From the NCBI GenBank assembly GCA_015680685.1, contig MNCI01015670.1:188486-252485 (forward strand): a stretch of DNA of 64,000 nt, written 5' to 3'. Both the position numbers and the translations under genes were made by a program. The stretch is from Gnetum montanum (taxonomy: Eukaryota; Streptophyta; Gnetopsida; Gnetales; Gnetaceae). This document shows positions 60,231 to 64,000 of this stretch, piece after piece. The number at the start of each line of letters is the position of its first letter. Position 1 is the stretch's first letter. A model generated the notes under the pieces. The model was given only the letters and a program-made list of their open reading frames with translations. It was not told where the DNA came from and did not search any database.

Positions 60231-61635
60231 CAACTTAGAGATGGACAATAGTCAAGCCTTCTAACATTGAAGCACACATGTAGAGCCAAAATATGTCCTA
60301 ATTGTCAATTTTTCTTACATAGTTCAAGGGTATATGACACCCTTGTCGAGCTAAGTAAGAGAATGCAAGTCATTAGGTGGAGCTTTGAGCCTTGCTATAG
60401 AGCTCTATTTCTTGTATTAGGCTATCCTATTTTGCTTCAAAGATCTAATCCTAAATTGGGTGATTCCATTCTAGGTTACATCTCTTCTTGCACTATTTTC
60501 TAGTTGTATAAAATTTCTAGAGCAAACTCAAGGTTGATTATGCCTCAACATCCTCAAGAACTTGTCAGCACAACAAAACTACACAACTTGCACATCACAC
60601 GTTAGTCTAGGGTTAGGAGCATTATGAGGACACCTTTATAATCATATAAGCAACCTATATAACATGCACAACATAGTCAAGAGTACCAGCATACACATAA
60701 GACATCATTCCCTTATGAGAGCTCTAAGCCTCACTCTGAAGAGAAGGACAATAACCCAAGCATTGGAGCCAAAGCTTCTTTACAAGCCTACATATCCTTA
60801 TAATGTAGTACACAAAGGAATCAAGGTCATATACTTCTTTTGTGATAGTTGGTGTGGTGTTGGACTTGAAAAAAATAAATAATAATATTTTAAAAAATTA
60901 GAGTACATCAAATCATCAAAGAGTAAGTTTAAAGAAAAAGCCTAATGATTTTGGGGATGTCTTTTCTAGTTTTCATCCTTACAACCACTCCTGAAAACCT
61001 CCTCTTTGGGGTAGAAAAAGGATCATGCTTTGCCCTTATTTAGAAGTGCCCTCATGGGTTTTCACTTATTACTAAAGGGTTTAATGTAAAGAGAAGAAGA
61101 AAACTCTCTCTAAAGAAGAAAGAATACATCAATCACAAATAAAGAACAAATAGTGATAAAGGCAAAAAGCGTCCTATTCTTTCATAGTAGTTAAGATAGC
61201 ATGGAGCCCATAAGGATCTCCACACTCATCCAGCCTTGTTTCAAAAGGAACAACCTTGATCCATCAACAAAATATATTTTCGAATAAACCACCCACAAAA
61301 TATATTGTCCTGCAAACCTCTCCCAAGAGGCCGAGATGAGTTTATGTTCCGTACTCCAATGGTTTGATTTTACAAAGAAGAGGGACGGAGAAAGGAAAAC
61401 AAAGACAAAAAACAAACGCTCAAATGGGCGTTCTTTGTAGTCAAGATGTCATCATGTGTTTGGTTTCATGGGTAAGTAAAGCAAAGATTGCACATCAGCA
61501 ACGAATAAGCAACCAACTTACGGAAACCTAACAAAGGTCCCGGCAGAATTTAAATCGTATCTAGCATGATCCCACATTACGTTTGACCTTTTACCACAAA
61601 AATTTTCCGCCCATACTTTTACAGTACTAGTCCTG
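60231..61635. other. Intergenic, no gene recognised
   Basis: Short frames on both strands (for example 60267-60503 and 60664-60882, plus) have no motif I recognise and no matching copy in the window. Confidence 0.5.
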
Positions 61636-61810
61636 CAACGGTGCCAATTAAATTAAAAAGCCAAAACACGCGGCTTCATGAGACAAGGCCTTAGGAGCAG
61701 GAACAATAATGATGGCCAGAGCCACGAATGAATATTGAAAACCAAACGACCGCCCGCGTGGTAACTTGGCCAATAAACTGCCGTAATTTCCGCCTCGGTA
61801 AATCTGTGAC

Positions 61811-61829
61811 GGTCAAACTTGCTTTGACC
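61811..61829. promoter_or_regulatory. Inverted W-box pair
   Basis: GGTCAAA, five bases, TTTGACC: a perfect 7-bp inverted repeat. TTGACC is the core site of plant WRKY factors. It lies about 120 bases before the TATA box at 61951. Binding is inferred only. Confidence 0.4.
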
Positions 61830-61950
61830 CCCATGCACGGGGGACGGACGAGATGGAGGGAGGCAGAGCGCCGGAGCATGGTAGCCGTCGGATGGGCGCA
61901 GAACAGAGATGGGGGACCCTGCATGTCGGAAGAATGCTGAGATGCAATTC

Positions 61951-63052
61951 TATAAATGCTGCTCTCTTTATTGGGAGGTGCGACGGCATTCATCATGACA
62001 AATCCGGCCGACATTTGACAGACTCACTCACGGCCGCTGATTGCCATGTCTTTTCCGGTCTGCCTTTGAACAGCACACGCTAAAAAAGCTTATTCTTGTT
62101 GTTGCTGCTCCTGCTACTGCTGCTGGTGCTGGTCTGGTCTCCTGCCTGCTGCGCTGCCAAATGTTGTTATTGCTGCAGCTACCACATCGGTACTTTTCTG
62201 GATCGGATCTCCAACATCCGCCTCGCTTATTGTAGTATTCTTCGTGTTTTTTGCTTATGCCGGAAGTGCTTTTAACCGCGCGCTTGTTTTATTTATTTAT
62301 TTCTCTTGCTTAAAGGTTTATAGTTTTTGAGGTATCTGACTGAGTTGCATCTCGCATGTGCGATCTTTGCATTGGAAGATTAAAAGCGTCTTAAGATTAA
62401 GAACTTCCAGCAGGTATTCATGTTCAAAGATTGAAATTATTTTATTTTTCTGGTATTTTGTCAAGTGTATGTTTTAAAATGCAATTGAGCAGGTGTGCAC
62501 AGATTTTGTTACGCTGTGCTTCTCCAGTAGGTTGTGAAATATTCACGAGGAGTTTAGTGTTTATTCTTGTTTTTGATTTCTGGAGAAATTACTTTGAAGA
62601 AATATATGAGATTTAAGCGGCAAACGGTCTTTCGTTTCTGGTTAAAGTTTTGGTTTCCGTGGTCACAGTCAGGTGCGGCTCTGTCCTTTGCGCTGTCAAA
62701 GCCGCTTTGAATAAATGACGGTACTCGTAGGAACGGTGCCAAAGGCGGTGCTCATGAAATAAAGCAGCGGCTCGTGTTTACCTCGCCAGATCGTGACATG
62801 CTTCATGGATCCTGAAATCGTGCTTTTAAGATCCGTCATACTTTAGGCTGCTCAAAATCGGGTCCTCTCGCCGACGGAAAAGGTTAGGGTTTTAGTTTTC
62901 TGCTAGTGATGTGATATACATATTTTTCTGTCTTGCATTCTGTATGTGTGCTTTGGTCAGGCTAACAGAGGCTTTATGCGTAAGATCGATAATGAAGGCA
63001 TGTGTTTGTGCTACAGTTTTCGTGCGAGAAACTTTCGTAGAGGAAGGAATTC
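61951..63052 (+). promoter_or_regulatory. Response regulator promoter and 5' untranslated region
   Basis: TATAAAT at 61951-61957 follows a CpG-richer stretch (61690-61945). If it is the TATA box, the leader is about 1.07 kb. It holds a short upstream frame (ATG 62047 to TGA 62070) and a possible intron (GT at 62882, AG ending 62960). Two AAGATT motifs at 62384 and 62399 fit the AGATT core bound by type-B response regulators, as expected for a cytokinin primary-response gene. A closer start site cannot be excluded. Confidence 0.45.
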
Positions 63053-64000
63053 ATGGCGGAAGCTGCTGCAAGTGACGCTGCCGAGGTTCATGTTCTGGCT
63101 GTTGATGATTGTCTTATCGACCGTGTCTTGATCGGACGGCTCCTTAGCTCCGATTCGGTAAAAGGTATGGTGCCTCTAATCTGCGTTTCAAGGCTCTTGC
63201 TGAACTAAGTGCCGGCTGGTCTTTGTTTTCGTCTTTAATTAAGGTTTCTAGCGTGTTCTCCACAGTTACCACTGTAGACAGCGCTCTCTCCGCTCTCGAG
63301 CTTCTCGGGTTGCAAGACGAACACAGAGCTTCATCAAATGCGTGTTGCAATGTGAGCTAACATTTTACTATTTTATTTTTAAGTTAAAATTTTAACCATG
63401 GGGCTTACCTCCATTTCTAAAAAGTCCCTGCAAACGACCGTCTTTGAAATTTTCCCGTCTCATTTCAGCCGTTAAATTTTAGCCTGATAATAACGGATTA
63501 CTGCATGCCCGGGATGACAGGATACGATCTCCTGAAGAAACTCAAGGTATCGATTTCCATTCGTCATTTGTTGCCCGATGAGAAACACTTCTGCTTATGC
63601 TGTTAAATCTCTGTTTACACGTTCTTCAAAAGGTCATCAAGTTTCCGCTGTAATATGACCAGGGAAGTAAAGATTTTAAAGAGATACCAGTTGTCGTAAT
63701 GTCATCGGAGAGTGTCCCTCAGCGCATACAGAGGTATGTCTTCTTTTCATCTCCGACTAACGATTTCTTGTTCGTGAGTTCAGGTCTCATCATGTTTCTA
63801 AGCGTATTCTGTTGCAGATGCTTGGAAGAAGGGGCGAAGGACTTCATCTTGAAGCCTGTGCAGCTAAAAGACGTAAAGAAGTTGAGAGGACACATAAAAC
63901 GAACAAAGTCTACATCTGTTCCTCCAATATGCGGCAAAAGAAAGGTGTCCTCCATCGTTATCAGAGGAGAGGAGAGTGAGAGGCGGCATCATCTTGGCGG
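63053..64000 (+). CDS. Type-A two-component response regulator (five exons seen, 3' end beyond window)
   Basis: Cytosolic/nuclear receiver protein of the cytokinin His-to-Asp phosphorelay; type-A members receive phosphate from phosphotransfer proteins and dampen the signal. Exons: 63053-63164, 63266-63351, 63469-63546, 63663-63733, 63818 to the window end. All introns are GT-AG and frame is kept throughout. Residues: D18-D19 ([11 protein letters not shown]), phospho-acceptor D76 ([14 protein letters not shown]), S106-S107 (VVVMSSES), K128 (DFILKPVQL). The five-exon receiver layout and the [14 protein letters not shown] block are typical of plant type-A ARR genes. At least 176 residues; after the receiver comes a basic tail (KRTKSTS, GKRK). 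No DNA-binding GARP domain is visible so far, but the 3' end is cut. No stops or frame damage. It is the only intact gene here. Confidence 0.95.

Noticed and set aside
62041-62235. A Leu/Ala-rich 64-codon frame ahead of the response regulator
   Set aside because: It opens with TTG and runs through a CTG/TTG-rich leader; more likely 5' untranslated sequence than a gene.

Overview
The window reads as nuclear DNA of a seed plant with a large, repeat-choked genome. A gymnosperm is plausible but not proven. The only host gene I can support is at the far right: the first five exons of a type-A (cytokinin-primary) response regulator, 63053 to the window end, behind a CpG-richer promoter. Almost everything else is LTR retrotransposons nested in one another, and most are decayed by C-to-T change (CAG to TAG, CAA to TAA, CGA to TGA stops).

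Layout. Names are mine. Family B (LTRs about 730-910 bp, tRNA-Asp-like primer site) has five copies: B1 (LTR 37-845, body off-window), B0 (+, to 11052), B4 (-, 11053-27557, oldest), B2 (-, 18432-24129, target duplication CCACC) and B3 (-, 31657-59497, target duplication ATCAA). Family C (copia-type gag, initiator-Met primer site) has two copies: C-alpha (-, 3724-10090, duplication AGAGC, inside B0) and C-beta (+, 14491-26498, inside B4 and itself hosting B2). A 17.3-kb Ty3/gypsy element of the Tat lineage (-, 32015-49326, duplication CCAAG) sits inside the 3' LTR of B3. Older debris at 27558-31656 and 59890-60230 includes a decayed Tat-type reverse transcriptase, two LINE fragments and a tRNA-derived SINE-like piece.

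How the parts work together. Families B and C keep gag (B3 and B4 also a protease) but no copy in view has reverse transcriptase or integrase, so they look non-autonomous. Both carry an accessory gene with a plant-transposon-type globular domain; in B it is followed by a long coiled coil. In both families that gene is preceded by an internal promoter built like the family's own LTR U3: an array of short dyads followed by a TATA box. The Tat element carries an eight-exon gene on the opposite strand, between protease and reverse transcriptase, whose N-terminal part resembles an FCP1/NIF-type HAD phosphatase that has lost catalytic acids. This recurring pattern of separately promoted accessory genes inside LTR elements is the most interesting thing in the window.

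Limits: all homology calls are by eye from motifs and from comparing copies inside the window; no database search was possible.
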